DNA of 64,000 bases from Branchiibius hedensis. Lineage in GTDB: Bacteria; Actinomycetota; Actinomycetes; Actinomycetales; Dermatophilaceae. Of this stretch, positions 44,696 through 53,425 are shown piece after piece. Location of the stretch: contig NZ_UESZ01000002.1 of NCBI RefSeq assembly GCF_900108585.1, positions 62,001 to 126,000 on the forward strand, read 5' to 3'. The translations under genes were made by a program, and so were the position numbers. The notes beneath the pieces are model-generated. The model saw nothing but the letters and a program-made list of their open reading frames with translations. It did not search any database and was not told where the DNA came from. Numbering within the stretch: position 1 is the stretch's first letter; each line of letters opens with the position of its first letter.

Positions 44696-45562
44696 TCATG
44701 ACATGAGGACAGGACGCTGAGGCTCATGCACCGTCGCGGCTCGCAGCCTGTGCACCCGAAGAAGAACACCAGGCGTGCGGCGGCCGCGTTCCAAAAATCG
44801 TGAGAGCGCGTCCCCGAGGCCGGCATCCGCAACGAACGCATCAGCCTCATCCTCGGACGAGAGCTCAGCCTGCCGCGCCGACCACGGCACGACATACGAC
44901 GCCGCCACGACGACGGTGCCGATCACGCCGAACAGGCCGCGGCCCTCGGCGAAGCCCTGCACCATCGCGACCAGGCCCATGACGAAACGCAGACGCCAAG
45001 CCAGCCCAGTCAGCGGGAACCAGCCAACAGCTCGGCCGACACCACGCGCGAACGACTGGAGTACCCGCCACGGCAGAAGCCAGAACTCGAGCGCAGCGTC
45101 GTACTTGGTCTGTCCAAGCCGGACCCGACCGAGGGCGTGGGCTAGCAGAGCAGCGACCTCGTCCGGTCGGACTCGTCTGGACGCAGCGGCCTCGATCAGG
45201 CCCTGCGACACCAGGACGGTTCGGCGTCCAGCGCCTCCGACTCGGATGCCCGTTCCATCACGGACCAACAGCCGGATCTCCGAGGCGAGGTCGTGCTCCT
45301 GGAGTACAGCGATCGCCGGCCGTAACGCGGCCAGCTCGTAGGCCTGCGGGCGGCGAGCCCTGGCCAGCAGTCGAACAGCGAGCTCTTCGCCGCGGCCAGC
45401 GAGCAGCGCCGCGGACACGACAAGCCCGGCAACAAACAACGCCAGCCCCAGTGCTGGGTGCACGACGGCACCCAGCATGCAGGTGACGAGCGTGCTCACC
45501 AGCACGCCGGCCCCGTCGCTCAAGGCGCGGTACAGCCTCCGATGACTGCTCATCGCGATCAC
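44696..45562 (-). CDS. M48-like membrane protein with a degenerate zinc site
   Basis: 288 residues (GTG at 45562; an ATG at 45553 is possible). Two N-terminal membrane segments, then a peptidase M48/Ste24-like core: TVLVSQGLIE, the helix VAALLAHALGRVRLGQ and SSEDEADAFVADAGLG. In true M48 enzymes the helix carries HExxH; here it reads HALGR, so the catalytic Glu and the second His are lost while the third ligand region (ExEAD) is kept. It is probably a non-catalytic relative. The gene faces a 220-base divergent region with a palindrome and a DnaA-box-like sequence. Confidence 0.7.
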   Translation of the reverse strand: MIAMSSHRRLYRALSDGAGVLVSTLVTCMLGAVVHPALGLALFVAGLVVSAALLAGRGEELAVRLLARARRPQAYELAALRPAIAVLQEHDLASEIRLLVRDGTGIRVGGAGRRTVLVSQGLIEAAASRRVRPDEVAALLAHALGRVRLGQTKYDAALEFWLLPWRVLQSFARGVGRAVGWFPLTGLAWRLRFVMGLVAMVQGFAEGRGLFGVIGTVVVAASYVVPWSARQAELSSEDEADAFVADAGLGDALSRFLERGRRTPGVLLRVHRLRAATVHEPQRPVLMS

Positions 45563-45583
45563 TACTCCTGCTCCCTCGAAAGG

Positions 45584-45593
45584 GCACTAGTGC
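45584..45593. promoter_or_regulatory. GCACTAGTGC palindrome, copy 2
   Basis: Perfect palindrome 22 bases upstream of the minus-strand M48-like start. It shares the right-hand context GTGCnTCGACnTGG with copy 3 at 54880, so the conserved site is longer than the palindrome itself. Confidence 0.45.
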
Positions 45594-45690
45594 AAGTGCC
45601 TCGACCTGGTGGCTTGGTAGCCGCCAGCGCAAGCCGCGCTCCTTAGGGCTTGCAAGACCAGTTTCACCCGTCCCGCAGACAGCCATCGAG

Positions 45691-45718
45691 TTATCCACAG
45701 GCACCGACTGGTCGGTGC
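45691..45718. promoter_or_regulatory. DnaA-box-like sequence next to an inverted repeat
   Basis: TTATCCACAG at 45691-45700 matches the DnaA box consensus TTATnCACA. It abuts GCACCGAC-TG-GTCGGTGC (45701-45718), an 8-bp inverted repeat with a 2-base centre. Similar TATCCACAG sequences occur at 35239-35248. This could be an origin-related or regulatory site; one box alone is not proof of an origin. Confidence 0.4.
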
Positions 45719-45780
45719 GGGCAGGACCGGCGACCTGGCTGGATTGTCGCCAGACCGAATCAACCGGAAGGAGACGCGCC

Positions 45781-46128
45781 GTGACCACACCCACCCTGTT
45801 GCCGCACGACACGCAGGAGACGATCGCAACGATCGCGAGAGTGCTGCACCACGCGGCCGCACAGACTGGCCGACAGGCGGCCGCCGAAGGACCACGATCG
45901 GTCAGACATGTCCTCAGCCTCGGGCTCCAGCTGGCCGCGGCCGAGACCGCGCTCCTCGTGCCCTCGCAACTGGACCCCTATTGGCCGGCGCCGACCCAGG
46001 ATGACCCCCTGGAACTCCTCCGGATCGCCGAGCGACTTGCCCGCAACGTCCCGATCGAGGATGAGACCGCGGGGTTCTCCAAGATCGTCGTCAGCATCAC
46101 AGACCTGCTGCGCGAGGCCAGCTCGTGA
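45781..46128 (+). CDS. helical hypothetical protein
   Basis: 115 residues from a GTG with GGAAGGAGAC upstream. All-helical, Ala/Leu-rich, with no membrane segment. Its TGA overlaps the GTG of the next gene by four bases, so it is translationally coupled to it. No family recognised. Confidence 0.6.
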   Translation: MTTPTLLPHDTQETIATIARVLHHAAAQTGRQAAAEGPRSVRHVLSLGLQLAAAETALLVPSQLDPYWPAPTQDDPLELLRIAERLARNVPIEDETAGFSKIVVSITDLLREASS

Positions 46129-47588
46129 GCACGTCGTCGACCCCGGTGGACGGACGCTCGATCGGCGAGCTGCTGCTGGACGCCGACTTCCAGAGCCGGC
46201 AGCTGCTCCTCGATGTTGACGGAGATGATGCCGCGGCGATGCTGCGCACCTGGGGCGAGGTGGTGCAAGCGGCCGGGGAGCTGTGGTCCGCGCTGCCACC
46301 ACACCGGCTCTCAAGTCCGGTCGACGGCGCGACTATGCAGCGACTGGAGGCGATGAGCCAAGCGCAGCACAGGGTGCAGCTGGCGCAGGGCTGGCCGGGT
46401 GACGGGCCGCCCGACGAGCGGCTGCTCAGCATCGCTGGCAACCTTCAGCGAGCGGCCGAGCTGGCCGCCGGCCCTGGGCGACACGTGAGACCTCGAACGG
46501 AGGCCGGCCGCAAGGACCTCGATTCTGCGCGGATGCGCGTGATGCACACGCTCTACGTCGGCGCGCACGCCGTGGGCGTGGCCGTGCATCAGCACGTCGA
46601 CGACGTGCGAGCAAGATCAACTAAGCGCGCAAGCGCGCGGGAGCTGCGGGGCATCCCTCGAGGCCAGGACGCGGCAACCCGAATCACAGCATTCGAGCAG
46701 CTCGCCGGCGGTTACGTGGGCAACGGTTTCAGCCGAGTGCTGGCCGGTGAGCACTACACCCCACCGTGGGGCACCGGCCGGCTCCACCAGGCCTTCGTTG
46801 CTTGGGACATCCAGGCCCACCGCACGCTCGCCGCTGCACCGAGCGCAGCGAATCTGAACCTGGTTGCCGGAACTCAGGCCATGATCGCCACGGCAAGCAC
46901 AGCGCTCCTCGGCGCGGCCGCTGCTGCTGGTCGTGTCGACGGAGATGACTACCAGCACCGGCTCGCGCCCGCGCTCGACGCCAACCAACAGTCATGGGCC
47001 CGAGGAGCGAATCGGTGGGGAACGTTGAGCAGTAGGGGCGAACGAGCCGACCCTGCCCTCGTGCACGCCGCAGGCGAGTGCCGAGCCGCAGTACACGAGA
47101 TCGCCTTTGACCGGACACGATGGGCTACCCCCGACGTCATGGCGAGCCGTGTCGACCTGGCCGACGCAGCGGTGACCGTCCAGCAGGCCATGATCGCGAC
47201 GGCAGAGCTGGCCTGCGTCTACCGAGATGTTGTCGATCAGGAACCGGAATTGCAGGGTTCTGCACGCATCATGGCCGCATGGACCCGAGAGGTCGATCAG
47301 ACCGACCCGAACAGGGCCAGCACCCACGACTTCAGCGCCCCGGTATCCCCCGCGGATGTGCACGCCAACCGGGCAGTCAAGATCCCCGACATCGTCCGGC
47401 AGTCACTGGTTTCGGATGCTGACGAGGTCGTGGAGGTGAGCCGAGCCGCCATGTCCGCGACAGGAGCGTTGACGAACGTCGCGCGCCCGCCGGTCGACGA
47501 AACCCAGGGCTGCGCACGATGTCGCCCGGAGGAAAAAGACCGCGTTGCGACACCGGCGCCTGGCCGGCAACCTGCTCCCACTCTGTGA
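46125..47588 (+). CDS. large helical hypothetical protein
   Basis: 487 residues, almost all helical and Ala-rich, without membrane segments or recognised motifs. A Cys pair, GCARC, near the C-terminus is followed by a disordered tail. A GTG overlaps the preceding stop. Its position between the accessory genes and the replication gene suggests a backbone role in the element; proteins of this style accompany relaxase or transfer genes in actinobacterial elements, but I cannot demonstrate that here. Confidence 0.6.
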   Translation: MSTSSTPVDGRSIGELLLDADFQSRQLLLDVDGDDAAAMLRTWGEVVQAAGELWSALPPHRLSSPVDGATMQRLEAMSQAQHRVQLAQGWPGDGPPDERLLSIAGNLQRAAELAAGPGRHVRPRTEAGRKDLDSARMRVMHTLYVGAHAVGVAVHQHVDDVRARSTKRASARELRGIPRGQDAATRITAFEQLAGGYVGNGFSRVLAGEHYTPPWGTGRLHQAFVAWDIQAHRTLAAAPSAANLNLVAGTQAMIATASTALLGAAAAAGRVDGDDYQHRLAPALDANQQSWARGANRWGTLSSRGERADPALVHAAGECRAAVHEIAFDRTRWATPDVMASRVDLADAAVTVQQAMIATAELACVYRDVVDQEPELQGSARIMAAWTREVDQTDPNRASTHDFSAPVSPADVHANRAVKIPDIVRQSLVSDADEVVEVSRAAMSATGALTNVARPPVDETQGCARCRPEEKDRVATPAPGRQPAPTL

Positions 47589-47619
47589 CACGCCGCAGTA
47601 CGGAGCATCCGGGAGCGGT

Positions 47620-47883
47620 ATGCATTCGGCTGGCAGTATGTCAGCCATGGCAGCGGTCAGAGGGCGCGCAAAGCGCGCGGTGCCGGCAGGTACGCCGGCC
47701 GTTCTGCTCCAGGGACGCGTATCCCCGGAAACACGTGACGCGGCGCGAGCCGCAGCGGACGCAGCAGGCATCAGCATCGCTGCCTATATCGAGCTCCTGG
47801 TTCAGGCCGACGCACGGGAACATTTCGTGCGCCCGGAGAGCCCCCTCTGTCTCGATGAGGAGGCGTTCGCGCAGGGAGCCTGA
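47620..47883 (+). CDS. small ribbon-helix-helix-like protein
   Basis: 87 residues from the ATG at 47620, preceded by GGGAG five bases away; a later ATG at 47638 is possible. LLQGRVSPETRDAARAAADA then GISIAAYIELLVQAD has the strand-helix-helix form of MetJ/Arc-type DNA-binding proteins. It may repress the replication gene that follows. An imperfect hairpin (about 47902-47942) lies between the two. Confidence 0.55.
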   Translation: MHSAGSMSAMAAVRGRAKRAVPAGTPAVLLQGRVSPETRDAARAAADAAGISIAAYIELLVQADAREHFVRPESPLCLDEEAFAQGA

Positions 47884-48018
47884 TCGGGGCATTGCCCTGA
47901 AACGACGAAAGCCGCCGCTTGCCGGCGACGGCCTTTAGTCGAAAGTGACACCGGATCTGTTTGCCGCAGATCCGACGTGATGAAAGTCCCAACTCTTCCC
48001 AAGTAAGGAGGCTTTGCG

Positions 48019-50136
48019 CTGCCTACTGTAGCAACGGCAGCCGACATCGCAACCCCTACACGCAGGGGTCGGCGTGTCTTGGCTGCTTCACGAGCACTCG
48101 ACGAGGCCGTGTTCGACCCAACGGGCTGGTTCGCCATCGACGCCGCGAACGCCCGCGTCGCTGGCGTCGTCGTCCCGTCTCTTGATGCGGGCCTGGCCCT
48201 GCTCGGCCGAGGACGGGTGGCGTCAATCGTCGGCCGGCTGCGTCTCGGGATGTCCGCCGTCGACGTCGACGTCGACGGTATCCACGGTCACGCGATCACT
48301 GAGGAGATCGCCCGCTGGTGCGCTCAGCACGACACGTGGAACCTCGTGCGGCCCTCCGGCCCGGTCGACGGCCGGAACCACGTCTTCATCGCTCTCCCAC
48401 CGGAGCACAAGCAGCTGCGCGAATACATCGGAGCGTTGCGGGAGAAGCACGCTGTCGCGGCCAGGTCCATTGACCTACGGACCGCCATCCGACCGCTGAG
48501 CGCACCACACCGCACCGGACCCCACCCACAGGCGCTGGGAGATCTCCGAGAGGCACTACGCACACTCCCACGACTGGCCGCAGCTGTCCCAACGACCACG
48601 AACCGAGCAGAAGCGCCGGGCAGGGCACCGTTGAAGCCGCGGCCGCGACGACGGATGGATCTGCCGCCCGAATGGGCGGCGTACCTGCGAACCGGGGAGC
48701 GCCCGGAGATCGGTGGCCACGACCACAAGGTGAAGCCGTGGGGGTCGTCCTGGGAAGCAATCGCCACCGCATGGCTGCTGCGCTGCGGTCACGACGCCGC
48801 ATCAGCTTGGCAGGAGATTTCAGGATCCCACCCGAGCGCCATGGGCAAGGCCAAAGCGCGAGGTCGCTCCTGGTGGATCCAGTACGTGTGGAACCGGGCG
48901 GTCCGTAACGACGACGCGTTCGAGCCCGTCCGCCAAATTGATCCCGCGGTCGCCGCCGCGGTCGCGGCGGCCCGCGACGTCCTCGATGACCTCCAATGGC
49001 GTCACCCGGCGCGGCGGCGTCCGTCGCTGCTCCTGGTTGGTCACCACATCCTCGACCGGATGGAGCGCACGAACACATTGAGAGTTCCCGTGCCCGAGCG
49101 TGACCTGGTCTTGGACACAGGCGTCAGCGATCGAGCCACCATCCGCCAGGCCCTGCGCGATCTCGACGGCCGGCTAGGGCGGCTCGATACCTCGACCTTC
49201 AGCACCACGAAGTGCGACAGCTCGAGTTTTGAGTTTGAAGTTCCTCGTCTGGAAGGGGTGAGGGAAATCCTCCCACCTGGTCTTCACACCCCCGGGCCCA
49301 AAGAGGTACGAGGGTTATGGAGCACCCTGCCCCGCGCTAGCCACCAGCTCTGGCGAACCCTCCAGCGCACCTCGAACCCCCAGACAACTGGAGAGCTTTG
49401 TGCAGCGGCGGCGATCGTGGAGAACAGGGCGGACGAGCCCTCAGCCAGCCAGCTGCGGACGACGAGAGCTGCCCTCACCGCACTCGCCCGGGCGGGTCTG
49501 GTGCAGTGTGACGAGGCCGGCCAGTGGATGTGCCTGACTAGCCCGCCGACCGTGGCGGTTCGGGAGGAGGCAGCAGCCCGCCACGCCGAGGCATGTGAGC
49601 GGATCGAGGCCGAGCGCGCGGCGTACCGCGCCGGCGCACGCAGTGACTGGAGTGTGGCGCGTGCGGCGGCGCTCAAGGCGAATCGGGCGCGCGAGAAGGC
49701 ATGGTGGGACCAGCTTGAGCGATCGGAACGACTCGAGCGAGCCGCGTCGCTGTCGGACCGGTTCCGATCGCAGTCGATCGACGAACAAGAGCGGCTCAAG
49801 TCGGCCTGGGCGGATCGCCGGCGGCGGGCGGGCGTCGACGAGGCCGAGCGACATGACCACTGGGTGGATCACCTCTCCCCCGCGACACTGGAACGCGAGT
49901 CGGCCGACAGAGCGATGTGGTTCGCTGGCCTTGCCCCTCCGCTCCAGCAGGCGTACGTGGCCGCTTGGCGTAGGCACCGCGATCGGTACGGCATCAGTCA
50001 GGCGACCCAGGGTGCTGAGATGCGCCGCGAGAGCACGCGCGTCTTCGGGGCGCCCGGTGCGGGTCGCGACCAGGCCTTCCTCGAGAGTCAAGCTGCTCTT
50101 CCCGGCTTCGACCGAGACTCCGTCATCGCCAGGTGA
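48019..50136 (+). CDS. plasmid-type replication/primase-like protein
   Basis: About 705 residues. The N-terminal ~170 residues resemble the archaeo-eukaryotic primase-like domains of plasmid Rep proteins (VDVDVDGIHGHAITEEIARW, RPSGPVDGRNHVFIAL). Middle and C-terminal parts contain winged-helix-like segments and a long Arg/Glu-rich helix region. The strongest ribosome site, AAGGAGG at 48005-48011, points to a CTG start at 48019; the first standard start in frame is TTG at 48079 with no ribosome site. It probably initiates replication of the element. Family assignment by eye is moderate. Confidence 0.6.
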   Translation: MPTVATAADIATPTRRGRRVLAASRALDEAVFDPTGWFAIDAANARVAGVVVPSLDAGLALLGRGRVASIVGRLRLGMSAVDVDVDGIHGHAITEEIARWCAQHDTWNLVRPSGPVDGRNHVFIALPPEHKQLREYIGALREKHAVAARSIDLRTAIRPLSAPHRTGPHPQALGDLREALRTLPRLAAAVPTTTNRAEAPGRAPLKPRPRRRMDLPPEWAAYLRTGERPEIGGHDHKVKPWGSSWEAIATAWLLRCGHDAASAWQEISGSHPSAMGKAKARGRSWWIQYVWNRAVRNDDAFEPVRQIDPAVAAAVAAARDVLDDLQWRHPARRRPSLLLVGHHILDRMERTNTLRVPVPERDLVLDTGVSDRATIRQALRDLDGRLGRLDTSTFSTTKCDSSSFEFEVPRLEGVREILPPGLHTPGPKEVRGLWSTLPRASHQLWRTLQRTSNPQTTGELCAAAAIVENRADEPSASQLRTTRAALTALARAGLVQCDEAGQWMCLTSPPTVAVREEAAARHAEACERIEAERAAYRAGARSDWSVARAAALKANRAREKAWWDQLERSERLERAASLSDRFRSQSIDEQERLKSAWADRRRRAGVDEAERHDHWVDHLSPATLERESADRAMWFAGLAPPLQQAYVAAWRRHRDRYGISQATQGAEMRRESTRVFGAPGAGRDQAFLESQAALPGFDRDSVIAR

Positions 50137-50215
50137 CGGAGAGGGAGCAGGAAGTAGCGATGACTATGACGCGGTGGATGAATCTACGGGACGAGCAGCA
50201 CAGCAAGCACGAAAC

Positions 50216-50235
50216 ATGTATAAACTTCTATACAT
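50216..50235. promoter_or_regulatory. AT-rich inverted repeat upstream of parA
   Basis: ATGTATA (50216-50222) and TATACAT (50229-50235) with a six-base centre lie in an unusually AT-rich patch about 95 bases before parA. It could be a partition or operator site bound by the ParA partner, or an AT-rich unwinding element. The 190-base gap holds no gene. Confidence 0.45.
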
Positions 50236-50327
50236 ACGTTAATACACGAGCGAAGCGGCAAGGTAGGCGTGATGAAGATGCACGACGCTAGCGCGTGTCG
50301 CAGCCGTAGTAGACGGCAGGAGGCGGT

Positions 50328-51272
50328 ATGAATACACACATGGATGACTGGACGGATGTGCTGAGCCGGGTCGTGCTTGTGGCGAATCGCAAGGGTGGGG
50401 TCTTGAAGTCGAGCCTCGTCCGAGCGATCGCCGCTGTGCTGACCGCAGCGGGCTACCGAGTGCTCGTGGTCGACGGGGACCCGCAGGGGAACGTGAGCAA
50501 GATCGATTTCGGCCTGGAGACTGATCGCGGCCGAGCGCTGGCAATGGCGATGCAGTACGGAATCGACCTCACTCCGGAGACCGTGAGGGGAGTAGACGTG
50601 ATCAGCGGCGGACCCGAGCTCCAGGGCGCACTCGGCGCGGCCGTCAGCCCGGGTTCAGGGGTTCGTCTTGAATCGAATTTGCGGGGCGCGCTCGGCCGAC
50701 TGTGTGCCTCACAGAAGTACGACCTGGTGCTGATCGATTCGGGCCCCGGCGATACGGCCCTGCTTGACGCGTACTTGCTAGCGGCCCGCTGGCTCATCGT
50801 CCCGACGAACAGTGATGAGGCATCCCTCGACGGGCTCGACAAGATGGGCGCCCGATACGCGGACGCAGTCTCGAACAAGGGCGCGGAGATCGAGTTCCTG
50901 GGAGCAGTGCTGACGATGGTCGACCACCGCGCGACCGTACGGAACCAGGCGATCCGGGCCGAGCTGACCGAAGCGCTCGGGGAGGCTGGTGCGCCGTTCG
51001 AGGCGATGATCCGTTACAACGCGGCCAACGCCATTGATGCACGTAGACATGGTTTGTCGGCCCAGGAGGTGGCGGCCGAAGCAGTGAACCAGCGCAAGAG
51101 TCGGCTTGCCGACCTTCGTGAGCGGGCGCGCGGCGCGGCGCACGCCGTGAAGGGAGACCAAGACGTGTGGTGGTCGCGCAGTTCTGGGGACGCGTTGGCA
51201 GGGGACTACGAGCAGCTGACGCGCGAGATCCTCACGAGGATCGGTGACCGAGAGGCGGCCAAGAGTGCCTAG
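50328..51272 (+). CDS. ParA-family partition ATPase
   Basis: 314 residues. The deviant Walker A motif is NRKGGVLKSSL, with the signature Lys in KGG and Ser in place of the usual Thr; VLVVDGDPQGN is Walker A' and LVLIDSGPG is Walker B. Such ATPases separate replicon copies at cell division together with a small DNA-binding partner. The partner gene overlaps its end. Supports a plasmid or an integrative element with a replicating stage. Confidence 0.88.
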   Translation: MNTHMDDWTDVLSRVVLVANRKGGVLKSSLVRAIAAVLTAAGYRVLVVDGDPQGNVSKIDFGLETDRGRALAMAMQYGIDLTPETVRGVDVISGGPELQGALGAAVSPGSGVRLESNLRGALGRLCASQKYDLVLIDSGPGDTALLDAYLLAARWLIVPTNSDEASLDGLDKMGARYADAVSNKGAEIEFLGAVLTMVDHRATVRNQAIRAELTEALGEAGAPFEAMIRYNAANAIDARRHGLSAQEVAAEAVNQRKSRLADLRERARGAAHAVKGDQDVWWSRSSGDALAGDYEQLTREILTRIGDREAAKSA

Positions 51273-51891
51273 GCGAGTAGGAAAGAACGTGTTCGACGTC
51301 GCGCGGCAGGACGCCGGCGACCAACCGACCGCTCCGGCAGCCCCGGAACCTGAAGCCGCACCCCTCGGAGGGCTGCTTCGGCGGGTTTCCGAGGAGCGCG
51401 AGGGAGTCGAGCCAAGCACGCCGCAGCCACGCACTGACGTGCCCCGGCCCGCCGCCGGCGGGGCAGTTGTCGCTCCCCGTGGGCAGGGTGGGCGACCCGC
51501 CGGCAGCGACCGGGAGCCGGCCGGCATCACGGTCATCCCCGCCCGCGTCCCAGCGTCGCTGTACAGCGGAGCGCTCGACCTCGTAAAAGGCCGCGGCAAG
51601 CCGTCGTGGGGGCAGCTGGTGAGCTGGACGTGCCAGGACCACTCAGAGGCTGTCCTAGGGGCCATTGCTGGGCTTGTGGAGGCGGCGGAAGGTCCACGCC
51701 GTCTACGCGGACAGAACCGGGAGGGCGGCCCGACGACACAGGTCACGGCGCGGGTGACGGACGAGGAGCTGGAGGCAGTGGAGGCTCTACGCGCCTCCGC
51801 AGCCGACCGTGCTCAGCGCGACGTGACGCGCACGCTGGTGGTGATTGGCGCACTCCAGGTGGCCACCAGGCAGACCAACGCCGTCGTCTGA
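51265..51891 (+). CDS. putative ParA partner (small DNA-binding protein)
   Basis: About 208 residues from GTG 51265 (GTG 51244 is also possible), overlapping the parA end. The N-terminal ~95 residues are Pro/Ala-rich and disordered. Two similar C-terminal units, ITVIPARVPASLYSGALDLV and TTQVTARVTDEELEAVEALR, each look like the beta strand plus helix of a ribbon-helix-helix motif. That fits a ParB-type centromere-binding protein of a small partition system. No sequence family is recognised, so the role rests on position. Confidence 0.6.
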   Translation: MPRRVGKNVFDVARQDAGDQPTAPAAPEPEAAPLGGLLRRVSEEREGVEPSTPQPRTDVPRPAAGGAVVAPRGQGGRPAGSDREPAGITVIPARVPASLYSGALDLVKGRGKPSWGQLVSWTCQDHSEAVLGAIAGLVEAAEGPRRLRGQNREGGPTTQVTARVTDEELEAVEALRASAADRAQRDVTRTLVVIGALQVATRQTNAVV

Positions 51892-51898
51892 CGCGGAC

Positions 51899-51914
51899 AG
51901 GGGTTTCGGCCCCT
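51899..51914 (+). terminator. small hairpin after the par operon
   Basis: AGGGG and CCCCT form a 5-bp stem with a six-base loop (tttcgg) just after the stop codon, followed by TTCG. It is short and only a possible terminator. Confidence 0.35.
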
Positions 51915-51953
51915 TCGCCCACGGGCTCCCAACAGGGCCCATAAGGTTCCTGG

Positions 51954-52400
51954 GTGCCTAATCGTCTCGCCTTCCGCGCAAACGCATTGCGTGATGCCCG
52001 CGAAAAGGCTGGGTTGACCCAAACCCAGCTGGCCCGCTTGATCGGGGTCGCCGGTGGGGAGCGAGTGTCGCGGTGGGAGTTGGGCTCCTCGACCCCAAGG
52101 GCAGCGACGATCGGCAAACTGGCCAAGGCGCTGGGAATACGGGTCGTAGATCTGCTCGATGGTGTCGACGGGGCTGCTGACTTGCGCCTCCTGAGACTGG
52201 AGGCCGGGTACGACTCGCGGGAAACCGCGCGCAGGGCACATCTCGCGGCCGCGACATACATCCGCTGGGAGGCCGGCGCGTTTCGGAAGATGCCGCACGA
52301 CGCTGACCTGACACCTCTAGCGAGTGTTCTAGGAGTCAGACTGGCGGAGCTAAAAGAGGCACTGGAGGTCTCGCGCAGTCGCCGCGAGAGCGCGGACTAG
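51954..52400 (+). CDS. transcriptional regulator with two HTH domains
   Basis: 148 residues. The first HTH is at about 8-45 (LRDAREKAGLTQTQLARLIG then RVSRWELG), and a second Cro/C1-like one occupies about 80-110 (LRLLRLEAGYDSRETARRAH then TYIRWEAG). Each is a XRE-type domain. The start is GTG with no ribosome site, so it may be leaderless. It converges with the minus-strand PAS/GAF-like gene, sharing a CTAG at the stops. A regulator of the element is likely. Confidence 0.8.
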   Translation: MPNRLAFRANALRDAREKAGLTQTQLARLIGVAGGERVSRWELGSSTPRAATIGKLAKALGIRVVDLLDGVDGAADLRLLRLEAGYDSRETARRAHLAAATYIRWEAGAFRKMPHDADLTPLASVLGVRLAELKEALEVSRSRRESAD

Positions 52401-53395
52401 TCGGTTCCCTGCCCCAGATCGATGGTCCACAGTGCGGCCGTGGTGGCGTTGTCCAGCAACATGGGCTGGCTGGTGACCTTGACCGGGAGCCATGGGGCGT
52501 CGGTGCCGCGGAGCCGGATTGTCGCGGTCGCTGCGCCGTCGACCAGCCGATTCAGGCCCTGGACGCGGCTGGCGTCGTCAGGGTGAAAGATGTCGACGCC
52601 CGGGACGGCCCAGTCGATCACGGTAGGTGGCAAGTCGACCCACTGGATGATGTGTCCGGAGCGAACGTCGACGATCGCGCGGTGGGTGCCGGGCCGAACT
52701 GCGGCGTCGAGCACTCGCCGCTCGAGAACAGCCAGCTGAGGGGCCTGAGGAACGTCGTCGGCGGGCCCGATGTCGTGCGTGATGCCGTGCATGACGATCT
52801 GGGGGCCATCCGACGGTTCATGCAGGATCGCCCGACACGAGAAGTGTGCGGCACGCCGGTCTCCATCGTCACAGACGACCGTCCAAATCGCCTGGTGCTC
52901 GCTACCTGGTTGAGACTGCACGATCTTCGCCAGGGCTTCGGAGGCGTCAGGGCCGGCTGCAAGTCGCGTGAACGCCTCACCCATTGCTCGCTTCGTCCGC
53001 CGCTCATCTTTCGGCTGGTGGTAGAGGTCGAGCAACTCGTCAGAACCGGCGACCTCAAAAGTGGTGAGATTGAAATACCAGGCGCCAGCCAAATCGTGTG
53101 AAGGCGGCTCTGACACATTCGGCCCGCCGAGCCATAGCCAGGCGCCGTTGACGCGCCCGTCATAAGCGCGCAGTGGATGAGCCAGGCACCGTCGCCCACC
53201 AGCCGCAGTCACGTCGTACGGCTCCCCAGTGGCCGCCACCTGGCCGATCGCGGTCTGGGCCGCGGCCAGCGAAGCGCGATTGCGGGCGAAGAACTTCTCC
53301 AGCGGCACCATGTTCCGCGGGCGAGAGCCAAGGCCGATCAGCGTCGGTGGCTTGAGGCCGAATGTCTCGACGAGACACCACTCCGGGCTAGACAT
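52397..53395 (-). CDS. PAS/GAF-like sensory protein
   Basis: 332 residues from the ATG at 53395 with a purine-rich GGGAAGGGG before it. The segment PTLIGLGSRPRNMVPLEKF with GAWLWLGGPN resembles actinobacterial proteins that combine a PAS- or GAF-like domain, known as DUF5593-type in mycobacteria. The second half (HRAIVDVRSGHIIQWVDLP, then DIFHPDD) reads as a PAS domain. No output domain is seen. It follows the SDR gene by 30 bases on the same strand and may be cotranscribed. Confidence 0.55.
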   Translation of the reverse strand: MSSPEWCLVETFGLKPPTLIGLGSRPRNMVPLEKFFARNRASLAAAQTAIGQVAATGEPYDVTAAGGRRCLAHPLRAYDGRVNGAWLWLGGPNVSEPPSHDLAGAWYFNLTTFEVAGSDELLDLYHQPKDERRTKRAMGEAFTRLAAGPDASEALAKIVQSQPGSEHQAIWTVVCDDGDRRAAHFSCRAILHEPSDGPQIVMHGITHDIGPADDVPQAPQLAVLERRVLDAAVRPGTHRAIVDVRSGHIIQWVDLPPTVIDWAVPGVDIFHPDDASRVQGLNRLVDGAATATIRLRGTDAPWLPVKVTSQPMLLDNATTAALWTIDLGQGTD

Positions 53396-53425
53396 ATTCC
53401 CCTTCCCCCTTCCGCCACGAGTCAC

